Made by a program: the position numbers and the translations under genes. The notes below the pieces were generated by a model. The model was not told where the DNA came from and ran no database searches. It saw only the letters and a list, made by a program, of their open reading frames with translations. Positions 5,255 through 5,412 of a stretch of 5,412 bases of DNA are shown here, in pieces. Within the stretch, counting starts at the first letter, position 1, and each line of letters opens with the position of its first letter. This DNA comes from an uncultured Marinilabiliaceae bacterium (lineage in GTDB: Bacteria; Bacteroidota; Bacteroidia; Bacteroidales; Marinilabiliaceae), in NCBI GenBank assembly GCA_905235955.1, contig CAJONN010000135.1, positions 1 through 5,412 on the forward strand. Direction: 5' to 3'.

Positions 5255-5319
5255 GGCGAAAGAAATATAACCAACAAATCACTTTCCAACAATAAGCACG
5301 AAACTCGATTTTTACCTCG
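5255..5319 (+). repeat. Interspersed intergenic element, copy B
   Basis: This is the second copy of the element at 420-483, in the same orientation. Positions 5284-5319 match 448-483 at 34 of 36 bases, and the left part (GGCGAAAG at 5255-5262) aligns with 420-427 across a diverged 21-22-nt middle. Copy B lacks the GTAGCCCCGAAG head of copy A. The internal perfect stem of copy A is also lost, although GAAAG (5258-5262) can still pair with CTTTC (5282-5286). The two copies bracket the three-gene block. Confidence 0.8.
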
Positions 5320-5360
5320 CGGTTGTCGCCTTTGGCACGGAGCGTAAAGAAAATTATTGT

Positions 5361-5412
5361 AGCGAAGCGTTAAAAACGATTTTCTGTTTGAGCGAAGCGA
5401 GTTAAAATCGTT
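5361..5412. repeat. Nested direct and inverted repeats at the right edge
   Basis: AGCGAAGCG followed by TTAAAA-type sequence occurs at 5361-5378 and again at 5391-5410, differing mainly by two extra bases in the second copy. AACGATTTT (5375-5383) is perfectly inverted as AAAATCGTT (5404-5412). The segment CGAGTTAAAATCG (about 5398-5410) also resembles the reverse complement of the CTCGATTTTTACCTCG end of copy B (5304-5319). The structure runs into the window edge and may continue. No gene is seen between 5320 and 5412. Confidence 0.65.

Noticed and set aside
5209..5412. Minus-strand frame open from the window edge through copy B, with a related frame through copy A (both include RG-NRV-CLLLE)
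   Set aside because: The shared residues follow from DNA-level repeat similarity over the 36-base core. The flanking residues do not match, no start or ribosome site is evident, and the composition is unlike a protein.

Overview
The window looks like chromosomal DNA from an AT-rich member of the Bacteroidetes, probably Bacteroidales-like. The support is threefold. The acyltransferase and the TonB-dependent receptor resemble Bacteroidetes family members. Two genes are preceded by a perfect match to the Bacteroidetes -7 promoter element TAnnTTTG. Shine-Dalgarno sequences are weak. The species cannot be named from the sequence alone.

Layout, left to right. Positions 1-96 hold the last 31 codons of a GC-rich plus-strand gene whose stop codon lies inside the first unit of a 7-bp tandem repeat (91-188). 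Positions 97-688 contain no convincing gene. They hold the heptamer array, several small inverted repeats, a copy of a ~75-bp interspersed element (407-483), a 26-bp near-perfect palindrome (536-561) and a long REP/BIME-like inverted repeat (573-636). Three minus-strand genes follow: a PlsC-family 1-acylglycerol-3-phosphate acyltransferase (689-1243), a secreted YfiR/DUF4154 protein (1470-1976) and a 970-residue TonB-dependent outer-membrane receptor (2181-5093). The right end (5094-5412) holds the receptor's upstream region, a second copy of the interspersed element (5255-5319) and a small set of nested repeats running to the window edge.

Functional reading. The three genes are transcribed right to left but are probably separate units. 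Two hairpins separate the receptor from the yfiR-like gene, which has its own -7 element. A clear intrinsic terminator separates yfiR from the acyltransferase, which also has its own -7 element. The receptor and the YfiR-like protein plausibly form a functional pair, an outer-membrane receptor plus a periplasmic regulator. The histidine kinase or diguanylate cyclase expected to receive a YfiR signal is not in the window. The acyltransferase looks like an unrelated lipid-metabolism neighbour.

No clearly new multi-gene system is visible. The more unusual content is non-coding: the repeat families flanking the gene block, the structured 3' region of the yfiR-like gene, and the sharp composition change at about position 90.
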